Shown one piece after another: positions 51,977 to 61,171 of a DNA stretch of 64,000 nucleotides (positions within the stretch are counted from its first letter, which is position 1; every line of letters starts with the position of its first letter). The DNA lies in the NCBI RefSeq assembly GCF_000150955.2, contig NC_011677.1, positions 721,555 through 785,554 on the forward strand, in the 5' to 3' direction. The position numbers and the translations under genes are program-made. The DNA is from Phaeodactylum tricornutum CCAP 1055/1 (lineage: Eukaryota > Bacillariophyta > Bacillariophyceae > Surirellales > Neidiaceae). Under the pieces are notes generated by a model. The model was given only the letters and a program-made list of their open reading frames with translations, was not told the origin of the DNA and ran no database searches.

Positions 51977-53047
51977 ATGAAAGCAGCCATCTACAGAGAC
52001 TTTGGGGGGCAAATATGCGTTGAGGATGTTCCCATTCCTCAGATCGCTAGTGACGGAATTTTGGTTCAAGTCAAGGCTACGGGCGTCTGTCGCAGTGATT
52101 GGCACGGATGGAAAGGACACGATGGAGATGTACGACATCACGGTCTGCCTTTTTGTCCTGGTCATGAACTCAGTGGAATAGTTGTCAAATCGGGCCCAAA
52201 CGTTTCCAATCTATTAGTCGGCGATAGAGTTGTTGCACCGTTTATATTGAGTTGCGGATCATGCCACTACTGTGACAATCATCGGTCCACCGTTTGTTTG
52301 AAACAAGAACAGCCAGGATTCACATTCTGGGGATCCTTTGCAGAGTACGTATCGATTCCGCGAGCGGACTGGAATGTGAAGAAGTTACCGAACAACGTTT
52401 CCTTTATCCAGGCAGCCGCGTTGGGTTGCCGGTTTACTACAGCCTACCGAGCCGTGCTCCAGCAAGGTAGATTCCAGGCTGGTGAAACTATTGCTGTTTT
52501 TGGGTGTGGGGGTGTGGGTTTGTCCTGTGTAATGATTGCTGCCGCAAAAAAAGCACACCGTATTATAGCGGTTGATGTGTCAAAACGAGCACTAGAAAAG
52601 GCCAAAGATCTGGGCGCAACCCACGTGATCCTTTGCAATGACAATACGCAGGTCCGAAACGAGGTTAAAGAATTGGGCCCAGTGGGTGATGGAGCCGACG
52701 TCTGCATTGACGCCGCTGGGTTCCCGTCAAGTTGTGAAAATGCCGTGCACTCTACTCGTCGTGCCGGTCGCATGGTGCAAGTGGGTCTACCGATTGGCGA
52801 CGTCTCACCAAACATACCCATGGGACTAGTTGCAGGATGGGAGATCGAGATTTTGGGCTCTCACGGCTTTGCAGCAGACAATTTGTGTTCATTGTTGGAG
52901 ATGATTTCTAATGGCTCGTTGAATCCAGGCAATCTGGTCGAAAAACAAGTGAGCTTAGCGGAAGGAGCACAATCGCTGATAGACATGGACCATGGAAGTC
53001 CGCTAGGGATTACTATGATAACAAAGTTTCACGAAAGTAGGTTATAA
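51977..53047 (+). CDS. Zinc-dependent alcohol dehydrogenase (MDR family)
   Basis: A 356-residue intronless protein. Catalytic zinc ligands: C38 in ATGVCRSDWH and the GHE in FCPGHELSGIV. Structural zinc cysteines: CGSCHYCDNHRSTVC. The NAD(P)-binding Rossmann loop is VFGCGGVGLSCVMIAAA, with GDGADVCIDAAGFPSSCENA after it. It oxidises an alcohol or reduces an aldehyde with NAD(P). The pattern is close to bacterial-type zinc alcohol dehydrogenases, so ancient transfer is possible but not tested. No targeting signal is visible; cytosol is likely. Confidence 0.9.
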   Translation: MKAAIYRDFGGQICVEDVPIPQIASDGILVQVKATGVCRSDWHGWKGHDGDVRHHGLPFCPGHELSGIVVKSGPNVSNLLVGDRVVAPFILSCGSCHYCDNHRSTVCLKQEQPGFTFWGSFAEYVSIPRADWNVKKLPNNVSFIQAAALGCRFTTAYRAVLQQGRFQAGETIAVFGCGGVGLSCVMIAAAKKAHRIIAVDVSKRALEKAKDLGATHVILCNDNTQVRNEVKELGPVGDGADVCIDAAGFPSSCENAVHSTRRAGRMVQVGLPIGDVSPNIPMGLVAGWEIEILGSHGFAADNLCSLLEMISNGSLNPGNLVEKQVSLAEGAQSLIDMDHGSPLGITMITKFHESRL

Positions 53048-53488
53048 GTGGGACGCTTGACGTGAGATTGGTATTTACTGTTAAAACGCTCATAGAAACG
53101 GGAGAAAAGCATTTACTGTGATAATACTCTCGACCATCACTTCTAGGCAGGGTCGACGATTAACGGTAAATGTAAATATTATGCTTTCATTAACGTTCTT
53201 GCCACCTGCCTTTGCTGTTAATTTTGATATGGTTTGATGTCGTTGCAGAAATTGTAAATAAATGATATGACGTACAAAAACCACACAAACTAATAAATGA
53301 CCTTTTATATGTAGTAATTGTAAGGCGATTGACGAAATCTTCAACCTCGTGACGCTTCATCCCGATATTGAAACTGGCATACCCTACTAACCGTAAATTC
53401 TGTCAGGCGCACACTCACAGTCAGGGAAGATGGCTTCTCTGGCATCGAGTTCGGTAACAAAAAGTCTCCCTGCAGCACGCACCAAAGG
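53048..53488. other. Intergenic, nothing recognised
   Basis: About 440 bp, AT-rich, with TTTACTGTTAA and TTACTGTGATAA words near 53077 and 53112. No gene. Confidence 0.35.
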
Positions 53489-54487
53489 ATGACCATATCC
53501 TTTTGGTTTCGCAAGTTCCTCATAGATCGAAAGTACAAGAAAAGTCGGAGAAGAACGATGGCAAAAGCGAAAGATACATCGTCAGCGCAGAACTCTTCTA
53601 CTGCTTCGTTCCATTTGTTCACTGACTTGCACGAAGATCTCAAGCTGGCCATTCTTTCCTTCGTCGCCGATGCGCCGTTCGAGTCTATGCCAGAGAACTA
53701 TCCAAAATCTTCCTTAACCCACACGCTTCCGTTGGTTTCCAAGCAGTTTCGGGTCTTTTGTGAAGAACAGTCCTACTGGAAAGCTGCCATCGAGCGACAG
53801 TTTCAAAAGGAGCCGTTTCTATGGAAGCGAGCGCTTCACAAAATTTGTGATATTGCGCCGGCAAGCAAAGAAGCCGGGACAGCAACCGCTCCGGATCTTG
53901 TCGAGCAAGCTGCACAGGCATTACAGAAAGCAAGTTTCAAAGCGCTGTATAAAAAAATTGTGACGGATCATATACGGTTTAAAGGTCCCGTCTTTTTCAT
54001 GGGAGGCCAGGTCCAGCTTGGAGAACCGTACGCGTTGCACTTTTTCGAGCCCAGGTATCGTGTACTAATTACCGAGGTCATGCGGGGGCAGCCTGAGTCG
54101 GCCAAGAATGGAGGTCGTATTCCCCACCCAGCGCTGTTCGTCCACGCCAACCGAGCACCATTGGCGCCGACCACACCCGCAACGATTGTGGAAATAGTGC
54201 AGTGTCAAGTATATCCGGATGGACGCGCCGATGTCTTGCTGTTACCAACAGCGTATGTGTGGATCGAGAAGGTGTGGGTTCGACCAAATTCGGGTCATTT
54301 ATACTACGCTCAGTGCTTGCGTATGGGTCAAAGCGTAACGCACAGTATGAACCAGTTGTCCAGACAAGAAACTTTGACCAACGTCATGGACATGCTGGCT
54401 GGGCGATTGGACAACACAGACGCGGAGGATGATACGGAGCATGCTCGTCAAGATGACGACACTAGTTCTGATGAAGACAGTGGGTAG
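53489..54487 (+). CDS. LON-substrate-binding-domain protein with F-box-like N-terminus
   Basis: A 332-residue frame from ATG 53489; a second in-frame ATG at 53558 (MAKAKDTSS) is an equally good start. Residues about 45-125 form a helical block (LFTDLHEDLKLAILSFVADA, HTLPLVSKQFRVFCEEQSYW) resembling an F-box. A LON N-terminal-like domain follows (VFFMGGQVQLGEPYALHFFE, PRYRVLITEVMRG, ATIVEIVQCQVYPDGRADVL). F-box plus LON recalls cereblon/FBXO-like adaptor proteins of ubiquitin ligases, although no cereblon CULT domain is present. The C-terminus is very acidic. No protease domain. Confidence 0.75.
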   Translation: MTISFWFRKFLIDRKYKKSRRRTMAKAKDTSSAQNSSTASFHLFTDLHEDLKLAILSFVADAPFESMPENYPKSSLTHTLPLVSKQFRVFCEEQSYWKAAIERQFQKEPFLWKRALHKICDIAPASKEAGTATAPDLVEQAAQALQKASFKALYKKIVTDHIRFKGPVFFMGGQVQLGEPYALHFFEPRYRVLITEVMRGQPESAKNGGRIPHPALFVHANRAPLAPTTPATIVEIVQCQVYPDGRADVLLLPTAYVWIEKVWVRPNSGHLYYAQCLRMGQSVTHSMNQLSRQETLTNVMDMLAGRLDNTDAEDDTEHARQDDDTSSDEDSG

Positions 54488-54632
54488 GAATTGACGCGTC
54501 GAAAATGTCCATGGCTTTGAAGGGAGTAGGTCGTGCAGTTTGTACATTATTTGCATTAGAGTTGTTAAAATTAGACGACCACAAAGACTAATCAAATTTA
54601 CGCACTCACGTCTTTTATACTAGAAGGTAAAG

Positions 54633-55169
54633 TTACTTGGAAACTGACTTATCCGCTTCATCGGCCCATTCGTCCACGCCATCATCCTCTTCTTCCTCAC
54701 CGTCATCATCGTAATCGCTGCTTATAATTGGCACTTTGCCTTGCTCAACTTGACGCCAGTATTCGTAAACTTCGGAATCCTGATTCATATAGATCCATCC
54801 AAACATCGAGATACACGAGAGCAAGAGAACGTGCGGGAAAAATCGTCGCGTCGCACTCGGCGATGGCGGTGGATGCGGTGGCATGGGCCAACGCGGTGGC
54901 GGGGTAGAATAATCGACCCGGGTGAGTCCGTAAGGTCCCAACACTTCGCCTTCCACGATGGCGGGAAATCTTGGCGGGGGTGCACCGGTTTGGTACGATT
55001 GAACCTTTACATTGGCGTTGCGTCGACGTAAATTGCTCTCCCGGCGACTTCCGGCAACGCCACGGGCCGACCGCGTCGTCGACAACGTCCGATGCCGGAC
55101 CCGTTCGACGCACCGAGTCTTGGGAATTCGTAAGGAGAGTTCTGCAACTCTGTAACTTAGTTTATTCAT
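54633..55169 (-). CDS. Small single-span membrane protein, probably mitochondrial
   Basis: A 178-residue protein. The N-terminal 50 residues are strongly basic and acid-poor (RVRHRTLSTTRSARGVAGSRR), like a mitochondrial presequence. A Pro-rich stretch (STPPPRWPMPPHPPPSP) precedes one helix (FFPHVLLLSCISMFGWIYM, about residues 112-130), then YEYWRQVEQGKVP and a very acidic tail. The layout resembles small inner-membrane respiratory-complex subunits or assembly factors, but I cannot assign a family. Convergent with the LON-domain gene at 146 bp. Confidence 0.6.
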   Translation of the reverse strand: MNKLSYRVAELSLRIPKTRCVERVRHRTLSTTRSARGVAGSRRESNLRRRNANVKVQSYQTGAPPPRFPAIVEGEVLGPYGLTRVDYSTPPPRWPMPPHPPPSPSATRRFFPHVLLLSCISMFGWIYMNQDSEVYEYWRQVEQGKVPIISSDYDDDGEEEEDDGVDEWADEADKSVSK

Positions 55170-55620
55170 GGCTTTTTGGTTGGATCTCCGGGAGGACGGG
55201 TGGGGTTGTAGTCCAAAAAATGCGGGGTTCTGCTATTGCCGTCGAACTCTCGATCCTTCACAGTCCCATGGTCGTACACGGCCAACGAGTCTATTCCTTC
55301 CAATCGAGAACGAACCGAAACGTCTGACTGTGAAACAAAACGATTGACGCAGAACGGAAAAGTCCGGGCGCCTAAATCCGCTGTGACTGGAGAAAAAGAA
55401 AATTTGATTGGCTGATCGATCCAGCTAGGTAGTATACATTGGAGCCCTGCCCTCACTGTATCACTGTGACAAGTCAGATCCAAGATCCGGTGTTCAGCTT
55501 TTGACGGAGGAGAGAAACCAGGGCAAAAATGAAACCCGAAAACCTGTCGAACCGTAAAGCTTCCGACGCCTTTTGTCCGAGCCTTTCCGTAGTTCAATTG
55601 CAAATACGTGCAGGGGGACC
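55170..55620. promoter_or_regulatory. Divergent promoter region of the fused FNR
   Basis: About 450 bp. A 145-codon leftward frame (55166-55603) overlaps it but has no domain signal and is rejected. Confidence 0.4.
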
Positions 55621-57686
55621 ATGGCTAGAATCGTGAAACAGCTCTTTGGAGCGGTACTATGGCTGCTACTTTGTACTTACCAAGTAGAAGCGTTCTCTGC
55701 AGTAAGGTACGGTGAATTTGTATGGTCCAGTCTTGAACCAAACACTTTAGTGCCGAAGTCGTTCTCGTCGGTTGATTTTGTGGACGAGTATTCCAATGAT
55801 TCTGTTCCAACGATCTCATTTACAGTGACATCGTCTCACCTCTTTTGATTGGTTGTTTGGACAGTTGGAAGCATGCCAGAGTGCAACCCCGTGTCGTCGC
55901 TATGCCTACTCGGACAGTGATATCACGCTCTTCCGCACCCTCGGTACCTCAACTTGCAATGCGCGCTCCAGTGACTTTTTCGTGGCCCTCGAACAAGCAG
56001 CGACGTGTGGTTGCCAAGACGGTAAGCGCCAAGGCCTAGAATAGAGGATCACTTGTTATATATGTTTGCAGTGCGGCTGACAATTGCGATATCTTCATAC
56101 GACAGCTAGTTTCCAAGGCTGTGCTAGCCTTTTGTACGCTGGCGGTGGTCAATTTAGCGACTTCGTCGCCAGCCTTCGCCGCCAAGACCTCCGCTGTCGC
56201 GGCTGAACACTTGCATACGGGTCAAAAGGTAGCAAACTTTTTCCGCTCCTTTGGTATTCCCGATCTCGGAGTGCTCGCCATTATTTCGGCCCTCCCCGTG
56301 GTCGAACTGCGTGGCGCCGTTCCGGTGGGTATCTGGATGGGTCTCCCTATTGCCACGGTCTTGCCCATCTGTGTGCTGGGCAACATGATACCGATCGTGC
56401 CGCTCTTGTTCTTGCTACGTAACGAACGTTTGAAGAGTCTGATGAGTCCCATTTTGAATCGGGCCGCCAAGAAAACCTCCGAGTTGGGTATTGGGTCGGT
56501 CGAAAAACAGTGGGCCTCGTTGGCCGCTTTCGTTGGAATTCCCTTGCCCGGAACGGGGGCCTGGACCGGAGCTATGGGGGCCTTTTTACTGGGCATGCCG
56601 ACGCCCGTTGCCTTGAGTTCCATTTTTGCCGGCGTCGTTTCGGCTGGCGTCATTATGAGTGCAATTACCCTGGCGGGGAAAAAAGGTGGGATCGCGGCGC
56701 TGGCGGCATTGTTCCTGGCCACCGGCATCAACCTGGTTAGTGGAAAGAAGGAGATCAAACAAGATTTCCTAGAAGCGGAACCCTACTGGGACCAATCCTC
56801 TGTCCCGGTAAATGTTTACAAGAACAAGGCTCCGTTCACCGGGAAGGTGGTGTCGACGAAGCGCATTGTGGGTCCACTCGCGACCGGCGAAACGTGCCAC
56901 GTTGTAATTGATCACGAAGGAAACTTTCCGTACTGGGAAGGGCAGTCGTGGGGTGTCATTCCACCTGGTGTGCGTGAAAAGGACGGCAAACCCCACTCGG
57001 TTCGTCTCTACTCGATTGCCTCCACGCGATACGGTGACGACATGACGGGCAAGACTGGATCGCTTTGCGTTCGACGTGCAACATACTGGTGCCCGGAAAT
57101 GAAAGCTGAAGACCCGACCAAGAAGGGCGTCTGCTCCAACTTTCTGTGTGACACCCGACCTGGCGAAGAAGTCCAAATGACGGGCCCTGCCGGGAAGGTG
57201 ATGCTCATGCCAGAAGAGAACCCCGACACGGACTATATTATGGTTGCTACTGGAACGGGCATTGCCCCGTACCGTGGTTTTGTCCGCCGTCTCTTCACCG
57301 AAAAGACTCCTGCCGCAGAAGCGTATAAGGGGCAGGCCTGGCTATTTCTGGGTGTAGCCAACAGCGACGCCTTGTTGTACGACGACGAATGGCAAGAGGT
57401 CAAAACGAACAACCCCAATCAATTCCGCCTGGACTATGCACTTTCTCGAGAACAGGAAAACAAAAAGGGCGGAAAAATGTACATCCAAGACAAGGTGGAA
57501 GAGTACGCGGATGAGATCTTTCAGAAATTGGATGCTGGTGCGCACATTTATTTTTGCGGCCTCAAGGGAATGATGCCCGGTATCCAGGAAATGTTGCAAA
57601 CGGTGTGCACCCAAAAGGGTGTCGAATACGATGAATGGCTCAAGGGACTCAAAGCTAAGAAGCAGTGGCATGTGGAGGTTTACTAA
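55621..57686 (+). CDS. Fusion: Sm_multidrug_ex membrane domain + ferredoxin-NADP+ reductase (copy 2)
   Basis: Exons 55621-55706, 55865-56021 and 56106-57686 give 607 residues. Exon 1 is a signal peptide ([21 protein letters not shown]). Exon 2, in the chosen frame, is a basic, acid-free transit region. Exon 3 begins with a second hydrophobic signal ending in SSPAFAA (residue 108). Residues about 133-290 form a multi-span Sm_multidrug_ex (PF06695) domain with both hallmark segments, [15 protein letters not shown] and [16 protein letters not shown]. After [11 protein letters not shown] the complete FNR follows ([18 protein letters not shown]-terminal WHVEVY), one residue different from copy 1 by eye (Leu to Met). 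The two domains share one open exon. Likely a thylakoid- or envelope-anchored FNR. Choice of frame in exon 2 is inference. Confidence 0.88.
56756..57683 (+). repeat. FNR catalytic-domain block, copy 2
   Basis: Partner of 31521-32448; see there. The last third, roughly 57336-57565, is identical in both copies over more than 200 bp, and the flanks on both sides are unrelated. Confidence 0.92.
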
Positions 57687-58676
57687 CCGCAAGGTAGATT
57701 GTGAGAGTACTATGCTAGTCTGCCTTATCAAAGTCTAGCTTTGCTTGCTATGTTAATCTGAAAAACATAGCTATTCCTTCCTTGTTCTCACGATCTAGAG
57801 CTATCAAATTTACTTCGTTCGTGTTGGATCCTAGTAGTTCCAGTAGTTGACGGTTCTCTACGGTTAGTAGAGAGATAATCTAATGTTGAATAAATAGGAC
57901 AGCCGACGAAAGTTGTCAACGAATATGGCCTTACAGTTAGTGAGTTTACTGGTTGGTGCTGGGAGCAGGAACCGGGAAAATGACTCGGGAAGTGCACGTG
58001 TCGGTGCGGTGTGACTGACTATGACGCCTCGTAAACTACCTACTCCCGAGAGTTCTTTTTCGACCGGCGGAGACAGCGGGGTCCCCCGCACACTCGTAAA
58101 TAAACACCACCAGACTGACGGTACCCTTTGCAGACAGCATTCTATTCTTGACACACCCCCCGTTCCGAAAATAGAGACGATTGTTTGCGGTGTTGTTACA
58201 GTGTGTGCTGTAAGGAACGCATCTTCGTCAGCCAAGGTACGTAACGATATAAGAATGCCTTTCCGAGGGAATTACAGTTAGTTCACAATGCGAAGGAACC
58301 ACGAAGGGGACATTCCCTCCTTTTCCTGGGATTCGAATGGCGTTGTTATTGCTCGGAATACTCGTTCGCAAAGGCCAAGCAAAAGGCATAATGCAGGAGA
58401 AATAGTGTCAAAGTGGTGCTTGGTTGGTGTGGATGAGGACGACGGTGCGGGAAAAAATAGGCGCGATCCAGCCGGACGCACCTCTTCTGGTAATGCCGTC
58501 TCACGAAAACCTGTGCTCTGCTTGGGTGTTCTGACCAAATTTTGTTGTGCGTCTCCGGTTTGGAACAGGAAAGTCGTCGGAATCGCGCTCCGGTTGCCCT
58601 CACAACTCGACACTCCCAAGAGGTGCCCCCAGTCGGTCTCTGTGCGAGCACGACCCCCCGAGTGTATTTACGAACC
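57687..58676. promoter_or_regulatory. Intergenic, Ubl/Tudor gene promoter side
   Basis: About 990 bp. Contains TTACAGTTAG at 57931-57940 and again at 58272-58281. Rightward frames at 58021-58281 and 58288-58794 have no domain signal. Confidence 0.4.
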
Positions 58677-61094
58677 ATGGCATCCGAGAAGATCGTGGAA
58701 GCCTCCCGTTGGGCCATTGCCGTCAAAACGGTGGGTGGTGAAGGAACTACCAAGGACAGTTTTGTCGTGCAAGTTTCTCCGGAGGATAGTTTGACTCGAT
58801 TGCAGGACGAGATCGAAAACGCTACGGGTTTGGCGCCGCATCAGCAAAAGCTCATCTACCGAGGAAGACTCATTCACAGCCATACAGTATCGGGATCCAG
58901 TGAAGGAATGGATAGTCGCTGCGATGCAAAAGATCAGGAAGACGATTTGAAAATCAAAGACATTGTGGGACTAGAGGATGGACATACAATCCATCTCGTA
59001 CGTAAACGTGACAAGGTAGGGCAACCCGATAGCTCCGACACAACTGTGACCGAAGGCGGTGCCGGAAGTATACTCGGGGCTCTTCTAGGCCCTTCCCGCA
59101 ACAACAACACCGCTTCCTCCCGTGACGACAACGAAAACGACAATACGGGCTCGGACGGAATCACGTCTCCCATTATTCGTCGAAGCGGGCGTCGAACGCG
59201 TCCCCGTGCGCACTACCGCCTAACACAGGATGACCTGCAGTCTTCCGATCCGGGTAGTATGGAATCGGTACGACAAGGCCTCTTGACGCTCCATACCCTC
59301 CTGCCGCCAGCTCACGCCGCGCCGTTGTCTCCCCTCGATTCGCCCCGCCGATGGTACCGTGGACAATGGATTGATTGTCGGGATACCGTCAATCAATGGT
59401 TAGAGGCAACGGTTGTGGATATTGTTTACCCTGACGAAATCTTGCCCTCCACAGATCGTCCGCAGAATGCCATGACCATTCGTACGATTAACCCAGCAAC
59501 GGACCCCGCCGTTTTTTCAGCAGATTTGGAAGGGAGGCGTCTACTATTGTTGGAGCCGTGCGAAGAGGGAGTCGGAGACGATGAAGGCGGCGAGCTGGCT
59601 GGGCTACGACGCAGGGACACCAACGGACGTGTCCAGCTCTTACTCATTCACTACAACGGCTGGCCACACCGTTGGGACGAATGGATTCGGAGCGATTCAG
59701 AACGGATTCGACCGTTCCGTACCCGGACTCGACATCCCAGCCTCTCCAATCTAGCGTCCCCGACCCCCCAGAGCACCTATTCCGAAGCTCCCTCGACGTT
59801 TATTCAGCAAGACGAGGCCTCAGATCGCAGTGCGCTACTGCCGGAATTGAATCGTGTTGTGACCCAAGTACATGAGTTGTTGCAGCAAGCTGCTCATCGG
59901 ACGCCATCCCAATCAAACGTGGCTCTAGAGAACACAGAGGACTTGCCGTGGGAATCCCGTCGCAGCGATCAAGAAAATGTGTACGAAACCTGCGATCCAT
60001 CTTCAGATGAAGCACCGAGCAGTCCAGGAATGCCAGAGATCTCGTCAGGAATGCCTGTGGTCACCCCCGACTCTGGTCCACGAGCCTCGGTTAGTCGAAG
60101 AGAATTGGAAATCCTCGCACCTTTATTGGACCGTCTGGGAAGAACCTTGGTGGATGCCGCACCGCACGTGGCCGCTCTCGCAGCGTCTGTAAACGAATCA
60201 TCTACAGATGAAGAGCCAACGCCCCAACTCGAACCAATCAACGAGCATCCGAGCTCTCTTGGAGGTCTTCTTTCCCTCCTCAGTCGGGACCGACGTCGAC
60301 AATCTATAGGCTCGACAAACGTTGTGTCAGGGGATCGATCCGTTGCCGCTTCGGCTGGAGAACAAACTCACACTTCCACCGACGACAGTGTGGATCCGGA
60401 TTACACCGATTTTGCCACGGGGCTTGTCAACACGACTCGTGGTGAAGTACGTGCTGGTCCCCGCGCGCGAGTCAACGACGACGTGTCGGGATTGCTTGGA
60501 GCTTATTTAGCGGCTGCGAGCTTGGGAGGCATCTTGCAAAGCGAAAACGGGGAAGAAATGCAAGGGCTTGGTCGATTACTGCGCGAACGTGGCAACGGGA
60601 ATGGTGCTGGTATTGATATTCATATTCATGCAGTAGTAACATCGCCAGGAAATGCAGGAGGACCTATGATCTTGCCTGTCGCCAGTCCTATTATTGGAGG
60701 TGTTTCCGGCGAAGTTCTAGTTCCGTCTTCTCCCGTTCGCGAGCCGAGGAGTGTGCCTAGCTTTTCACCAAATCCACGATCACAGCCTTCTTCCATTGAA
60801 GAAGCTTCCGGAGAAGAAATGGGTATTTTTGACGATCTTTACTCGGAAACACCGGAATCAATCGACCTATCGTCTGTGGATGCTCATATCGATTATCATA
60901 GTCCAGGCTCCAATGGAGAAACTCGACAATCGAACACCAGCTCAAGCAGGAGCACGTCTCATCCTCATCTGCGACACAGGCCAGCGCTACCGCGATCTGA
61001 ATCAGGTGGAGAATCATCATCACACCGTAGGGGGTCAAACCGTCAGCGTCGATCTAATCCACTCACCCGTTTCTTTCGACGTAGCGAGTCGTGA
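58677..61094 (+). CDS. Ubiquitin-like plus Tudor-knot protein, BAG6-like architecture
   Basis: An 805-residue intronless protein. The ubiquitin-like domain is at about residues 10-105 (VVQVSPEDSLTRLQDEIENA, GLAPHQQKLIYRGRLI, DGHTIHLVRKR), with a short acidic insert. A Tudor-knot/MBT-like domain is at about 220-345 (RRWYRGQWIDCRDTVNQWLEATVVDI ends in LLIHYNGWPHRWDEWI). Long Ser-rich linkers follow. Helical segments (LLPELNRVVTQVHELLQQAA; LLDRLGRTLVDAAPHVAALA) recall the middle of BAG6/Scythe. The C-terminus is Arg/Ser-rich. BAG6 proteins handle mislocalised membrane proteins; a Tudor-knot is not usual there. The ATG at 58677 is used because the longer frame opens only on a non-ATG codon. Confidence 0.78.
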   Translation: MASEKIVEASRWAIAVKTVGGEGTTKDSFVVQVSPEDSLTRLQDEIENATGLAPHQQKLIYRGRLIHSHTVSGSSEGMDSRCDAKDQEDDLKIKDIVGLEDGHTIHLVRKRDKVGQPDSSDTTVTEGGAGSILGALLGPSRNNNTASSRDDNENDNTGSDGITSPIIRRSGRRTRPRAHYRLTQDDLQSSDPGSMESVRQGLLTLHTLLPPAHAAPLSPLDSPRRWYRGQWIDCRDTVNQWLEATVVDIVYPDEILPSTDRPQNAMTIRTINPATDPAVFSADLEGRRLLLLEPCEEGVGDDEGGELAGLRRRDTNGRVQLLLIHYNGWPHRWDEWIRSDSERIRPFRTRTRHPSLSNLASPTPQSTYSEAPSTFIQQDEASDRSALLPELNRVVTQVHELLQQAAHRTPSQSNVALENTEDLPWESRRSDQENVYETCDPSSDEAPSSPGMPEISSGMPVVTPDSGPRASVSRRELEILAPLLDRLGRTLVDAAPHVAALAASVNESSTDEEPTPQLEPINEHPSSLGGLLSLLSRDRRRQSIGSTNVVSGDRSVAASAGEQTHTSTDDSVDPDYTDFATGLVNTTRGEVRAGPRARVNDDVSGLLGAYLAAASLGGILQSENGEEMQGLGRLLRERGNGNGAGIDIHIHAVVTSPGNAGGPMILPVASPIIGGVSGEVLVPSSPVREPRSVPSFSPNPRSQPSSIEEASGEEMGIFDDLYSETPESIDLSSVDAHIDYHSPGSNGETRQSNTSSSRSTSHPHLRHRPALPRSESGGESSSHRRGSNRQRRSNPLTRFFRRSES

Positions 61095-61171
61095 TTCTCA
61101 CAGAAGAAGGTTTGCTAGATCACATCTGTCCTAATACGTGCATAGTGAAAAGCAGTGATAAGATTATAAGC

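Noticed and set aside
55166-55603. Leftward 145-codon frame
   Set aside because: Sits in the divergent promoter of the fused FNR, no domain signal.
55845-56044. Alternative frame for exon 2 of the fused FNR (cysteine-rich reading)
   Set aside because: Splice sites would also permit it, but the chosen frame is basic, acid-free and Ser/Pro/Val-rich as expected for a plastid transit region; the alternative is acidic and rich in cysteine.
58288-58794. Rightward 168-codon frame
   Set aside because: Overlaps the start of the Ubl/Tudor gene in another frame and has no recognisable sequence.
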